Assembly (NCBI GenBank): GCA_027627225.1
Contig: CM051029.1
Coordinates: forward strand, 18,981,656-19,045,655
Direction of reading: 5' to 3'
From: Congeria kusceri
Lineage: Eukaryota; Mollusca; Bivalvia; Myida; Dreissenidae
Length of the DNA: 64,000 nucleotides
Position 1 is the first letter of the stretch. Each line of letters begins with the position of its first letter. The notes under the pieces were generated by a model. It was given only the letters and a program-made list of their open reading frames with translations. It searched no databases and had not been told where the DNA came from. Position numbers and translations under genes: made by a program. Shown piece after piece: positions 10,460-22,780 of this stretch.

Positions 10460-11671
10460 AGCTCACCTGAGCACGAAGTGCTCTGTGAGCTATCTGTATA
10501 GGGGACCTCTCCGACGTCATCCGTATGCCGTTAACATATTTTTATTTAATCTTGCCCTAACTTGCACAGTTTGTGTATGACCAAAAAGATCTTTTGGTAT
10601 TGATAATGGGCCAAATTGGACCAGAAACCTTTGGGTTATGGCCCCTTGTTTGTGGGAAAAAATGCAAAAATTGCCTTTTTCGTTTATAGAGACTTCATTT
10701 TTCTACCAATCTTGACCAAACTTGCAAGGTGTTTGTATTATCAAAGGATCACAGTAGAAGTCAACATTGGGAGGGATTTGGCCACAAACACCAGAGTTAT
10801 TCCCCCTTTTTTGTTGAAATATAGGCAAACATTTTCATTTTACCTTGATTTTGACTTAAATTTTCTTCCAATCTTGACAAAACTTTTTCGCGTGTGACCA
10901 AAAGACGTCAGCAATTTAGGTCACAGACACTGGAGTTATGTCCCCTTGTATGCGGGAAAAAATGCAAAAACTGCCTTTTTTGTTCATAGAGACTTTATTT
11001 TTCTTCCAATCTTGACCAAACTTCCACAGTTTGTATGTGATCATATGTCAGCAGCAGAATCCAACAATGGGTCAGATTGGGCAACAATCATCAGAGTGTT
11101 GCCCCCTTTTTAGTGAAAAAAAAGCAAAATTGCCTTTTTCGTGCATTGAGATTTCATTTTTCATTAAATCTTGATAAAACTTCTACATGTTTTGTATGGC
11201 CATAACATCTCAACACAAGCAGCAAATGAGATAGGCCGCGAACACAGCAGTTATGTCCTCTTAATTGTGAAAATTAATGCAAAAATAAAGATGCAGACTT
11301 CATTTTCAGCCAGTCTGGACCAAAGTTTGCACAATTTGTCTATGGCCATAAAATCTAAAGCGAAATTGAATATAGGACGGGTACTCTTGAAACAAGCCGG
11401 CAAGCATGACATGACCTTTGCGCAGCAGTCGCCATTATCTTTCAGAACTTTTGCATTAAGACTATTCCTATGAAATTGCCAGCGAAAAGTTGGATACCAG
11501 GGTAGAGAAAATATATCCAGGTCCTTAATTGTTCTATGTATAAGAGTCAATCAGCTAGACAAATAATTTAAGGACATTTATGGCGTACATTCCCACAAGC
11601 CTTTCACAGCAGTAAGGCTTTCATCTTTGCCAGTACTCAGGTGAGCCCTTTGGGCAATCATGGCCCTCTTG
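10460..11671 (+). mobile_element. Modular element with tandem core, pearl/Helentron-like (element D)
   Basis: It starts TTTTTAGCTCACCTGAGCAC and ends TCAGGTGAGCCCTTTGGGC, a GGGC…GGCCC hairpin, then CTTGTT. The GCTCACCTGA / TCAGGTGAGC pair forms subterminal inverted repeats. The core has ~6 diverged units of about 140-165 bp marked by CCAATCTTGACCAAACTT and TATG(G/T)CCCCTTGT. No coding frame survives. It has the same end type as the element at 20059. Confidence 0.75.
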
Positions 11672-11974
11672 TTAATATTTTAATTGCAAAAATGTCACTT
11701 CATTGTCAGTTAATTTTAAATAATGATAAATTGAGTTTTAACAATAAAATAATCTATTTTCTGTAAGCATTTATAAGCAAAATTGTGATCTTTTTCCAGA
11801 AGTATTTAACAATATTTAAGCAGTTACATTAAAAAAATAGTACATTTTAATAAAAAAAATAATTTGGAATTTAAAATCTTCACTATTTACAATCTGCAAA
11901 AAATGGTTTGGAAATGTCTTCTTTATATATTAAAAATATTTCCTTGAAAGACTGTATATAAATTAATCCTGTCT

Positions 11975-12031
11975 TAATTACAGACGGGTTTGGGTTAATT
12001 ACAGACGGGTTTGGGTTAATTACAGACACAA
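11975..12031. repeat. 21 bp tandem repeat, ~2.7 copies
   Basis: TTAATTACAGACGGGTTTGGG is repeated directly with one partial third copy. Confidence 0.85.
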
Positions 12032-12355
12032 TGTTTAGCACATTTTAAACATGCTTATGTCTCTGTTGTGAAGTATTTCTTGATTCAAAACTTGCGATGT
12101 TTCTGTTATATTGCCCCTGGATTCCTGGTGTTTTTACTGCATTCAAAAAGTCCTCCCAATTTAAGTTAATACTGGTAGTTTGCCTGTGAATGGCAATACA
12201 ATTATCTATTTAAATGATATTATATTAATTAAATATGGTTTTATAAGAAAAACGGTCGAATTTGTAGAACCATTTTACTATCAATATACTTGTAGAAGAA
12301 ATATTACCAGTAGGAGAACATAATGCATGTTTTGTTACTTAGGCATACAAAAATA

Positions 12356-12556
12356 TGTTTGTTTCAAGTTACCCGACCTACCCTAAAAAAAGCCCCAACC
12401 CTAGAACATTTTATTGAGTTTGTTAGATATTTTTTGTTTTATTTACTTTTTTTCCGATTCTTAAATGTTTTTTTGATAAATAAGTGTTTGTTTTGATAGC
12501 ATCCAATAAATCCCTACCTACCTACTTTAATTTTTGGGGGCATGTAACCTGAAACA
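12356..12556. mobile_element. ~200 bp TIR element (TGTTTCAAGTTAC ends)
   Basis: TGTTTCAAGTTACCCGACC at the left is matched by inverted GGGGGCATGTAACCTGAAAC at the right. Interior fragments recur near 20995-21050 (reverse orientation, AAGGTAGGTCAGGTAA), and the window's last 27 bases begin another copy. Confidence 0.7.
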
Positions 12557-12673
12557 ATATTAATTTTTTTAAGCCTTACCAATTAAATCACCCTAGTTGC
12601 ACATTCTAGCGGCAAGCATGCTCTTTGCTTTCAGTTCAATTTTCAGAAAAAGCAATTTTCCTGTTTTCTGGTT

Positions 12674-13116
12674 CCCTTCTCGAATAAGCGTATTTAATAC
12701 GCATTTAATGCGTATTAAACGCTGCGGTATCGGCACCGTATTTTTTCTGCGTTTAATACGTGTTTAATACGCTTGAAAATGCAGGAAAAATACACCAAAT
12801 ACAGAAAAAAGTGCATTTTTTCTGCATTTTTCCTGCATTAACACACTTAAGTGCATTTAAAGTGTATTTTTCTCCTTGAAAACTGCGCTTTTTCTTCAAA
12901 AAAATGCACTTAAGTGTATTTAAAGTGTATTTTAAGTGTATTTTCTAGTGCATTAATACACTTTTTTTGTATAAAATGCAGATAAAGTACAGAAAAAATA
13001 CACTTTGTGTACTAAACGTGTATTTAATTGCCATTTAATGCAGAAAAAATACAGTGCCAATACCGCAGCGTTTAATACGCATTAAATGCGTATTAAATAC
13101 ACTTTTTCGAGAATGG
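12674..13116. mobile_element. Long-TIR foldback MITE, copy 1
   Basis: CCCTTCTCGAATAAGCGTAT at the left pairs with the inverted right end (…ATACACTTTTTCGAGAATGG). The near-perfect inverted arms are ~75 bp and contain AATACGCATTTAATGCGTATT. The interior is built of short GTGCATTTAAAGTGTATTTT blocks. A second, 427 bp copy sits at 34659-35085, directly next to the glycogenin satellite. Confidence 0.88.
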
Positions 13117-13452
13117 TATATGTTGTCAATGTTATTCTCATTCCAATGAACCTAGTGTTAATTTCACTGCCATTGGGTTCTTTGTTGAGTTTCCTTCTAG
13201 TTTGCTGTTTTTGATAGATGTTCAACTAAATTCTAGTTGTTACTAATCTATTTCTCAGACTACTTATGTTACTATGGTTCAACTTTTTATCAGTTTTCAT
13301 TACGCTTTTATCTGTGTTCGTTACAGTTTTCGTTGTGGTAAACATGTTCAGTGCGAGGCAACCCAGTGCCTCGTTTGAATTGCAAATTGCCCATAATTCA
13401 CCTTATTTACGGGTATATTTGACTAAGAAATTGCATTAGAAAAGCTAAATTA

Positions 13453-13712
13453 AGGCGCGTCATGGGAAAACCGGTCTTAATGCATGTGCGTAAAGTGTCG
13501 TCCCGGATTAGCCTGTGCAGTCCGCACAGGCTAATTCAGGACGGCACTTTCAGCTTTAATTGTATTTTCTGTTTCAAAAAAGTCTCTTCTAAGCATAAAT
13601 CCACTGTAGGCGGAAAGTGCCGTCCTGGATTAGCCTGTGCGGACTGCACAGACTAATCCGGGACTACACTTTACACACCTGCATTAAGTCCGGTTTTCCA
13701 TGACGCGCCACA
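13453..13712 (+). mobile_element. Palindromic MITE-like element, family A copy 4
   Basis: Ends are ggcgcgtcatgggaaaaccg and cggttttccatgacgcgcc, almost perfect terminal inverted repeats. The central CCACTGTAGGCGGAA points forward. It is complete. Confidence 0.92.
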
Positions 13713-14376
13713 TTTAAATTTTTTATGAGTTATCATCTCATTGTACCTGAGCATTATTTATGAGAAGACCAGCGCTCCAAAGAAATTTTGAAAGGGTAGC
13801 TTATTCACATGTCAACAGTCACTTGGATGAAATAACAGTACGATTTAGTGTTCTGTTGCATCGAAGCAATTTAATACGCATACAGCACAAAGATCGTTAT
13901 GTTTGATTTGTTATGAAATTTAGTTACTAGATGCATAAAAGTGAGCAAAAGAAAACAAACTATTTGTTTCTCTCGTCTTTTATTAATTTCTATGACTGCA
14001 TGCAGCATTACTTCGAAAGAAATTTTCACAATTTCAAATTTTCCTTCTGCCATTATGAACAATGTTAGCCCGCATTATATTCATTTTCCATGTGTACCTG
14101 TTCCTCGATATCTGCCAAAGTCTCGTCACATGTATACCATAAATACATCATTTTCCTTCCTCAAAACATGCATCACTCTGCTCATAAAATATGTAACTGC
14201 TGCACTATTAGTTGAATGTAGCCTCGACATTTTATGTAATATTGATATATTGTTGTAGTTGGTAACATTTTCTAAAATGTCTGTTGTGTGTAAAGAAGAT
14301 ATAAAGTATTTTAAAATAGTTTCATAGTAGATAAAGTAGATTGCAATCTCATTAAAATCAATTCCAAATGCTTGCT

Positions 14377-14769
14377 TTAAAGAGGGTACGTACGATCTTA
14401 CAACAAAATAGTGACATAAATTTAAACAACATGATACATTTAATTACCATATACTTTGATTAAAATTGGAAGAAAAGTGAATAAGAATCATTGCTCTAAA
14501 GTGCATAATTTTCTACTTAAAAATATCAAAAACTAGTTTTCGACTGTACAAACAGAAACTCCAATACATGTATATACATTGATTTGACAGTTGTTTTTTG
14601 GGTTACACAACACTAATCAACGATGCAAAAGGCGACACGGGTATTTGTTGATATTTTATGGTTCAATCAACAGGTTTATGTGTATCTGTCTGCTTTTAAG
14701 CTATTTTGTCCCTTTTATCTGCTTGTTTTGAAAATAATTGATTTGAAAGATCGTACATACGCACTTTAA
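14377..14769. mobile_element. ~390 bp TIR element with TTAA ends, copy 2
   Basis: TTAAAGAGGGTACGTACGAT at the left pairs with AGATCGTACATACGCACTTT and AA at the right. TTAA at both borders is the target preferred by piggyBac-type elements. It is an inverted relative of 9436-9837. Confidence 0.78.
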
Positions 14770-14860
14770 AACTTTTTACTGTTAAGTTCTGAAGACATCG
14801 CATACAGGTCACTTTCACATGACCTTTTCAACTGTTAACACATCGTTGTTCTGCACCCAG

Positions 14861-15199
14861 TTAAAGCAGCAGTCCATAAATATGTTAATAAAACTTTGCA
14901 GAAATCGTTTCTAATGGAGATCATACCGATCAAAATACGAAAAAACGCATTGAAATAATAACGTTTTGGTAACTTTTTATCGAATAGTTTCTGTATGCTA
15001 TATCTGGTGATGCCTCTGGAGTATAATCAGCATGTACATTAGTTTATATTCTGTTTGTACCAACCTTTTTTGAACATTGACATTATTAAATGCATTTCAT
15101 AAAAAAACAGTTTTCAGCCGAATAAATGGCATTAACGTTCATTAGAACTAATGCCAATTAAAGATGCATTGAATTGTAATCTGTGGACTGCGGCTTTAA
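14861..15199. mobile_element. 339 bp TIR element with TTAA ends
   Basis: TTAAAGCAGCAGTCCATAAA at the left pairs with inverted TGTGGACTGCGGCTTTAA at the right, with TTAA at both borders. It is non-coding. Only this copy is present in the window. Confidence 0.78.
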
Positions 15200-15948
15200 A
15201 TGTCTGATTCCAGAGCGAAGTGTGTTTTGGAAAATGGTGCTGATCATCAGCAAATATCAGTTACAGTTAATTTTCATGCAACTTAACAATAGATGAAGTG
15301 TTAAATGTGCCAATTACTCATTAAACTGAGATGTAAGATTGCATCATAAAAAAAACCGTTACACCACAGCATTTTAAAGGCAGCGATTTGATTGGCTACA
15401 GATGAGGTCATCTGAACGTGACCCCTGATGCGACGTCATCAGATCCATTGCAAGGAATAGCACAGTAGTGTCCGACTGGAGGTTATTTTAATGAGATTGA
15501 GTAGAATTTAGCCTTGATACTTTCATTGCTGCTCATTAAAAATGTTCAGGTTTGTACATTAAGCTTATACAGTTTAGGTAAAAGCTGTGTTATTACAACT
15601 TCCAAATAGTAATATCTGCACAAAGCTGCACAGGTTATACTTTCAGATTAAGTCTGTGTCCATTTATTTGTAGATTGTCACTACAACAAACCCATATTTG
15701 ATGTAAAACTCTCAAGAAATAACCCCAAAAAATTGTTTGAATATAAAAAAATAAGCAAGATTTGTTTTCAGTGAACACATAATTTATTGCAAACTGTTAG
15801 TAGCCATTGTATGTAAGAAATGTTTTCTTTGTCAAATCATGTTAAATTAAGACTTCTTGGTTTGTTAAAAAAAACTTATGTGAGGATACAAATTTAAAAA
15901 CTATTTTGAAATTGCTTGCTTTCTTTAGAACATTATAGAGGGTAATGT

Positions 15949-16087
15949 TCAGGTGAGCGATCAAAGTCAGTTATGTATCACTGGTTCTAAATGTCCAGGT
16001 GTGCGATCAAAGTCAATTACGTATCACTGGTTCTAAATGTCCAGGTGAGCGATCAAAGTCAATTATGTATCACTGGTTCTAAATTAT
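15949..16087. repeat. 46 bp tandem repeat, 3 copies
   Basis: Three direct copies of CAGGTGAGCGATCAAAGTCA followed by a TATGTATCACTGGTTCTAAA-type half. They differ at single bases (gtgagc/gtgtgc, ttatg/ttacg). Confidence 0.92.
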
Positions 16088-16479
16088 TTATATGAATAAT
16101 TGACTTTTAAGGATTGGGTACATAATTAAGCATTAGATATGACTAAACAGTAGCAAAGACAGCAAGTATTGGCGCTATGCAAAAAATGCAATCCAATATA
16201 AGCCATGAAATTCATGAATTTAACATTTTTGTAATATTTATTGTTTAATAGGTAGATCATTTCTATTTCAGTGTAAGTTTTGCTATCAAATGGTAAATAA
16301 ATCACATAGGTTTGTGTGGTGAACTGGCCACTTTTCTATGTTCATGAAGAATTCATTTTAATAAGTAAAACATGCATGTATTAAAAAAAAAAAGTGCAAT
16401 CATTGTATCGAAATGTGCACTTTTGTAATAGGACCATGTACCATAGCAATACAAATGTTTCAGACACCTGTTTAGTATA

Positions 16480-17290
16480 CATTAAATCTAAAGACTTGCA
16501 CCACTGTAATTATTACATTCAAGGACGTACGTGTACCAATGTATTCATTACATCAAAAGATGTACACCACTTTATTATATACCTGTTTAAAATCTTAACA
16601 AAGTACATGCTTTATCAATGGATGAAATACATGCTGACAGTAACAAAATCCCGTATTATGCTACACGCTATTTTTCCAATCCCGTATTACTATTCTAGCT
16701 GGACTACTTTTTAAATGACGTCATCATAGAGTTATGTAAACCAATATAATCTATACCTACAATGATTAGTCATAATTGTAGTTTTTAAACAAATAAAATA
16801 AGGTAAATGCACATTTGAAGTTTATTGTGGTATATAATAAAAGGAATATTACGCTAGTCAATTGTTCCAAGAGTATGTATTAGTCTTGTGGCTTGCGCTA
16901 TTTCCCATCACACTCGAGGCTCCGCCTCTCATGTGATATGACATCGTACAAGCCACTTGACTAATACATACTCTTGGAACAATTGACTAGCGTAATATTC
17001 TGTATGTATTCATTGCATCAAAAGACTTACACCACTGTATTTCATGACATCAAAAGACCTACACCAATGTATTCATTACGTAAAAAGTCTTACACCACTG
17101 TATTCATTACATCAAAGACTTACACCACTGTATTCATTACATCAAAAGACTTACACCACTGTAATCATAACATCAAAAGACAAACACCACTGTATTCATT
17201 ACATCAAAAGACTTACACCACTGTATTCATTACGTAAAAAGACGAACACCAATGTATTCATTACATCAAAAGACATACACCAATGTATAC
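16480..17290. repeat. 31 bp tandem repeat split by a hairpin element
   Basis: The unit is ACATCAAAAGACTTACACCA followed by CTGTATTCATT. About ten units at 16990-17290 are regular. Diverged related units occur at 16480-16575 (acttgcaccactgtaatta). Non-repeat DNA and the foldback at 16844-17000 lie between the two blocks. Confidence 0.88.
16844..17000. mobile_element. 157 bp perfect-arm hairpin element
   Basis: GAATATTACGCTAGTCAATT and the following ~35 bp are repeated inverted at 16948-17000, ending CAATTGACTAGCGTAATATTC (one base shortened in its reading). The loop of ~48 bp holds CACTCGAGGCTCCGCCTC. Near-identity of the arms suggests recent insertion or correction between the arms. Confidence 0.88.
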
Positions 17291-17300
17291 ATCCATTAAT

Positions 17301-18169
17301 ACAAAATACTCAATTTATTAAGAGCATTGTTGTTTTGTTTGGTAATAAATATATAATTGCAGAACTTTTACATACATTCATGTTTTGGAGGTTCTTGTGA
17401 CATGAAAATTGGCTTGTTGTGCAGTTATGAGTTTTTGTTGTCTTTCTGGTTGATTTTGTTGAAAATTCGAGTGAAAAGAAAAATCTGAAAAGAAAAAAGG
17501 CAACATTGGCTGGCACATTGGAGAAAGGGAAGTCACACTCATCGTAAAATTGCAGCCCATATGGGGGCGGTGTTTGCTGGTTGGCAGAGAGCATTTGAAA
17601 AGATAAAACAAATTGCATGCATTCTTATAGCATTGTTGGTTTTTGTCCCATGAGAGGCGTCATTTGGTGGAATCACCTACAGGAAAGGATAACGGTGTTG
17701 TAAAGTAATAAAACAACGACTGAAATGGTCTGGAATGAGTCTGAGAATAACATTGGCAGTGTCTTTCTTTTGTATTTTATCATATTCTTTCTATTTTGTC
17801 TCATGTGGTTGTTTTTTTCTTTGTTTAATTAAGGAAAGCTAGTATAGACAGAGAGCTTTTTTGTACCCCATATTTATGTTTTATGGCTGAAAGCAGAGTG
17901 TAGGGCAAGATATTATTACACATGCATTGTTTTAGTTAAATTGATACCTTAGCTTTATTCCTTATGCGTATATGAAGACGTGCAAACCTGTTTGAGATGA
18001 ATGCATAATGATATAATAACATTTATGGATGCCTTGTAATAAAAGAGTATTTACAGCATTGCCTATATACCAGTTTGCCTTCTTATAAAGAATGCTTAAC
18101 ATAACATTTTTTTGTTTGCTACTTTATCTCTTGAATCTGCCATGTTATTTCTCTGTGATTCAATTTCAG
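17301..18169. other. Glycogenin intron, nothing recognised
   Basis: AT-rich intronic sequence leading to the acceptor at 18168-18169. No coding signal or repeat of note was seen. Minus-strand frames of 77 and 102 codons here look like chance ORFs. Confidence 0.6.
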
Positions 18170-18508
18170 CCAATTTCAGAGTATAATAGACAAAATTTCT
18201 CGGAAAGAGATAATTCACAAACAAATGAACGGCCACCGTCACCACCGAAATCTCCTACAGAAAACCCAACCCCAAAAGGTCCGGAAAAAGTTCCGGAAAA
18301 AGAACCAGCTTTTGAACCCAAAGAGGAAATTGAGCCTAAGAAAAATTATGAGGAAGGCTATAAAAATGAACCACAAGAAAGTTACAAAAAATCTGAGAAT
18401 AAGACTCCAACGTCTTCTGAACATAGTTGTGAAAAAACTTGTTCCGATGAAAAATACCCCAGTCTGATTAGCTGGGAAGAAGAAACTGAGACTAATTCAG
18501 ATGATCCT
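18170..18508 (+). CDS. GYG: Glycogenin, charged Pro/Glu/Lys linker exon
   Basis: A 339 bp exon encodes 113 residues. It starts PISEYNRQNFSERDNSQTNE and continues with a proline-rich PPSPPKSPTENPTPKGP block, EKVPEKEPAFEPKEE, and a C-terminal ISWEEETETNSDDP. The composition (P, E, K, S) and lack of hydrophobic blocks indicate a disordered linker between the GT8 domain and the synthase-binding tail, as in longer invertebrate glycogenins. It begins after CAATTTCAG (a second AG ten bases later would break phase) and ends GAT GAT CCT|GTAAGT, phase 0 on both sides. Assignment to this gene rests on strand, phase and position rather than on conserved sequence. Confidence 0.78.
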
Positions 18509-19640
18509 GTAAGTGGATTGCTATCATTTATGATGGAAATTTGAATTTTAAAATCGAATTTTCCTTAGCGCATAAAGCTAGTGATCGCCGATATGTATTA
18601 CGATTTCTTCATGTCCCTTGTCCATTATCGTGCATTTGTCATAAACACTGATGGTAAGTGGTTTGTCATACCAGAACTTCTTCAGGCCAATATTATTGTA
18701 GCTTCCTTGTTAATTAATTTATCATTTAGAATAATTGGGTCTCTAGGGAATCATTATCCTCTCATAATAAAATCTATAAAAAAAAAATATATATATTCAA
18801 AAATACTTTGCAAGGATTCTTTTTTTGCATAACTAAATTTGTTCAAGCGTTGTTCATGTGTGTTGCTCTTGATTTGCCAAGTTATTGGCCTTTTGATTCT
18901 TTGAAATTTAACATGATACAGTGGACGGAGAACAAATTTAGTCTTGTAGCCAACTAGCAGCAATCAAAATGCAAGATATTTGGTCAAAAACACTTTTAAT
19001 GTGCAAAAATCAAGTGTTCCCCAAATTCAGTCAACTGCCATGTACCAGTATTTTCATCAGCAAGTATTATTTTTCCTTGTCTACAATACCCATGCGAATT
19101 GAATTACAGAAATCTTTGTAACACTCATAGTTGTACCCTCGGTAAAAAATGTATATTTGTGATTGATACAGGACCACCACAGGGCTAATTTGTAGGTTAA
19201 CAACTTAGAACATTTTTAGCTTTTATTTGTTATAAATTGCAATACAAACTTACACAGGTAGAAGGTGTAGATGCAGCTTATAATGCTTTGTGATGTAGGC
19301 TTTTTAGACTGCAAACAAAAATTGTCAAGGGCATTTTTTCAAAAACTTGACATGTTTATAAAAAATGATTTCACAAAATTGGTGTTTTCTTGTTTAATCA
19401 CTCATCTTTGAATGTTTAGTTTCTTTGTACTTGTTTACTTCTAAGTGTTTTGCTTGATATACTGTCAATTTGTACAAGTCTAGGTTTTCTTCAATTTTAG
19501 TTGTCTTGGAGTTTAATTTTGTTTGTACTTCTTGGTGTTTTGCTTCTGTTTCGTGTGTATTGCATCCCTTTTGTTATAATTTTTGGTGTTTGCGTATGTA
19601 TGGGGGAGTGGTGGACTGATCCAGGTCATTTGACTAATTT
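18509..19640. other. Glycogenin intron, nothing recognised
   Basis: AT-rich intronic sequence without a supported feature. Short frames at 18581-18832 and 18754-18963 look like chance ORFs. Confidence 0.6.
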
Positions 19641-19646
19641 TGTTTT

Positions 19647-19725
19647 TATGCCCCCCCCGGTATCTTGATGCAGGAGGCATATAGTGATCGTCCTGTCCGT
19701 CCGTGACAAGGTTAAGTAGATTTTA
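19647..19725 (+). mobile_element. Solo 5' end of another modular element family
   Basis: TTTTTATGCCCCCCCCGGTA, then GGAGGCATATAGTGATCG and CCTGTCCGTCCGTGACAAGG. The ATGCCCCC / GGAGGCAT pair followed by TCCGTCCG resembles the start of the 51990 element in layout. No core or 3' end follows, so it is a truncated remnant. Confidence 0.5.
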
Positions 19726-20058
19726 CCGTTTTGTCTTCATGTGATCTAGTGCCGGAAAGGGTTAATTATTTTATGTAGTTTCTGGACAGTTTAGTTAGTC
19801 ACTTATTCAGTATCATTTAATCATGTAACTTTTGGACTGGCTTTTACATGTGAATTTGGATTTTGGAAACTCAAGTAATTATCTTACATGATTTTTGAAG
19901 CTGATTTATTATTTCTCCTTAAGTGAAAAATACTTCTACACTGTTTTACATTTTCTCCTTCATTAAGAAATATTTTTACACTATTTAGGAGTGCACCATG
20001 CTACTTGCTGCTTGTATGGTATATATAAGTAAGGGCTTGTAGTTTGGGGACTCTCTTT

Positions 20059-22780
20059 AGCTCACCTGAGCACGACGTGCTGAAGGTTTCGTGCTCAATG
20101 GTGAGCTGTTTATATTATTGTGGTCAGTCTGTGTCTGGCATCCGTCGTAAGTCGTCCGTCGTAAACATTGTACTTCAAACAACTTTTTCTCTGAAATCAC
20201 TGGGTGCATTTTAATCTCACTTGGCAGGAATGTTCCTATGATGGTCCTTTACCAAATTCCTTCAGTTTATTAAAATATATTGAAAACTGGCAACCATGGC
20301 AACCAAAAGCTTAAAAACTGGAAAACTTAAAAAAAAATTCTCGTCAGAAACCACTGGCTGGATTAGAAAACAGTTTTCACAGAAATGCTCCTTGGGTGAC
20401 TATCAAATTCCTTCAAATCATTTTGATTTGTTAAAAAACATGGCTGCCAAGGGGCGGGACAGTTTTCCTTATATGGTTTTATTGTAAACTTTAAAAATCT
20501 TCTGGTCTGAAACCACTGGCTGGATTTCAAAATAATTTCAGAGAAATGTTCCTTGGCGACCCTCTACCAAATTCCTTGAAATCATTTTGATTCGTTAAAA
20601 AACATGGCCGCTAGGAGGCAGGGCAGTTTTCCTTATATGGTTTTACCGAAAATTTTAAAAATCTCATCTGAACCACTGACTGGATTTCAAAATAATTTCA
20701 CAGAAATGTTCCTTGGGTGACCATCTACCAAATTCCTTGAAATCATTGTGGTTCATGAAAAAACATAGTCGTCAGGGGGCGGGGCAGTTTTCCCTATACG
20801 GCTATATAGAAAACTTTGAAAATCTTTTAGTCTAAAACCACTGGCTGGATTTCAAACTAATTTCACATAAATGTTCTGTTGGTGACCCTCTACCAAATTC
20901 CTTGTAAAGTGTATGCTATCAAAACAAATCACTTATTTAACAACAAAAAAATGAATTATTGACAAAAATAAAACAACAAAATATCTGACAAACGTAATAA
21001 AATGTTCTATGGTCTGGGCATTTTTTAAGGTAGGTCAGGTAAATGTTTATAAATGAAGCCTATAAGACCTCGGTTTAAATTGCTAACGCTGTTGTTGATG
21101 TTGCTTATGTTTGAAGACGATTATAAATATTAAAATGATGAAGGCTGATGCTTATGATACTGTGATTTTGGTGTTTTTGATGATGATGATGATGAATATG
21201 ATGGTGATGATGATCATGATGATCATGATGGAGTGGTGATGAGGCATGAACATAAACAACAACCCAATATTAGAATTATATTCAAATTAAATATTCCCAA
21301 TACTTCTGGTAATTATGATAATCTCTAGAAAATCACATCAAGGAGGAACACAAAAACCAATGCAAAATCTTATTTGACCTCTTATCCTATATACATGTAT
21401 TGTATAACTTTTTCCAACTGACCTATTTATCAGCATGTGGCCTGTGGTTAAGCAGCTTCCTAGACCATTCAGTAAACTGCACTATCAATATCAATGGAAT
21501 ATTTGCACATGATTCTTCCAAGGTGTAATATAAACTGGGTTCTGTGTTGGAAAGGTTCTGTTGCTGAGAAATATTTTTAGTTTTTCACAAGTAAGTCATG
21601 TGCCTAGAAATTTAATATTTATATGTCACTGACACTAATAAAGAGTTTGTCTTGAAAGTTATTTGTCCACTACTGGTTGCATGATCAGATGGAACACCCT
21701 CCATCTATGTTTTTGTCTGTATGTCTGTTTGCACAATAAAATTTGGGTCCTGCAATAACTCAATAAATACAAAAGCTAGGTTCGTGAAACTTTGTGTGGT
21801 TATAGAGGGCAATGGTAAGAGATTGCATTTTAATTAATTGTTGTTGTTTTTTGCATCAGGAAAAAGTGTTGAAAATTGCACATAAGCAGGTATTATGCTA
21901 AATCTTTAATTTGTTGGACTTCAGTGGATTAAACAAAAATCATAGAAAAAAGACAAATTGCAGTAGTTATGGCATGAAGTCTTCCAAATTTTGCATTATC
22001 ATTTAATTACTTTACATATGAAGTTATAACAAGTATCTAAGATTTTTAACCAAATGAAAATTTGTGGTTATTAGATTGGAGTATGTCGTTGGGCATGTTG
22101 GCTGACAGACTTGACAGCAGCACCAAGTTTTCGTTTCTTAATGATAACATGAGAACAAAAATTGCTATTGTAATAAAACTTCATACATAGAGCCTCGCTT
22201 GAAGTTGCATCTGGGGTGGTTGTGGTCAAGGGTACTTGAGTACAATCTGAGTTACAGTGTATGGGGTGTGACCATTCAATCCAGGTCCAGCTAGCCCATT
22301 TCATCGTAAAAATAGATATGCATAGGCTTGTTGACTTGTTTTAGAAGATAGACTTGCATACCATTGGGCACAAAAACTAGTATAGCTCGCAAACATTAAC
22401 CTAATACTCGTCACCTGTATTAGCACAAATTAGGCGCTATAACTGTATTATGTGTTTACATTCATTTTAGTCAGTGCAGGTGTTTCACAAGTTTATCGAT
22501 ACCGTGACAGTATTTTCTTTGGTACACTGCAAATCGTTATATTGCAATTCGCTGGGTCCATGGATCGCGATATAGCCAGATCGCAATATACATTTCCAGA
22601 CCATTCATGTACATACACACTAGCCTATTTATGCAATTTGTTAAAAAAAACATGGCTGCCAGGGGGCGGGACAGTTATCCTTATATGGCTTTATTGAAAT
22701 CCCAAACAATCTTCTTCTTAAAAGCCATTATTATGCTTTACACTCAGGTGAGCGACCTAGGGCCATCATGGCCCTTTGTT
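20059..22780 (+). mobile_element. Modular element with tandem core, interrupted (element E)
   Basis: It starts CTCTTTAGCTCACCTGAGCA and ends CTCAGGTGAGCGACCTAGG, a GGGCCATCATGGCCC hairpin, then TTTGTTT. The core has ~4.5 units of ~165 bp (ACCACTGGCTGGATTTCAAA, ACCAAATTCCTTGAAATCAT, AACATGGC(T/C)GCCAGG) to ~20920. The final part of a core unit reappears at 22630 and joins the 3' end. The ~1.7 kb between (20920-22630) is unrelated sequence, including a (GAT)n patch at 21178-21242, and is probably an insertion. Confidence 0.7.

Noticed and set aside
13941..14258. 105-codon plus-strand frame
   Set aside because: It overlaps a minus-strand frame of similar quality, has no domain, and lies in AT-rich intron DNA.
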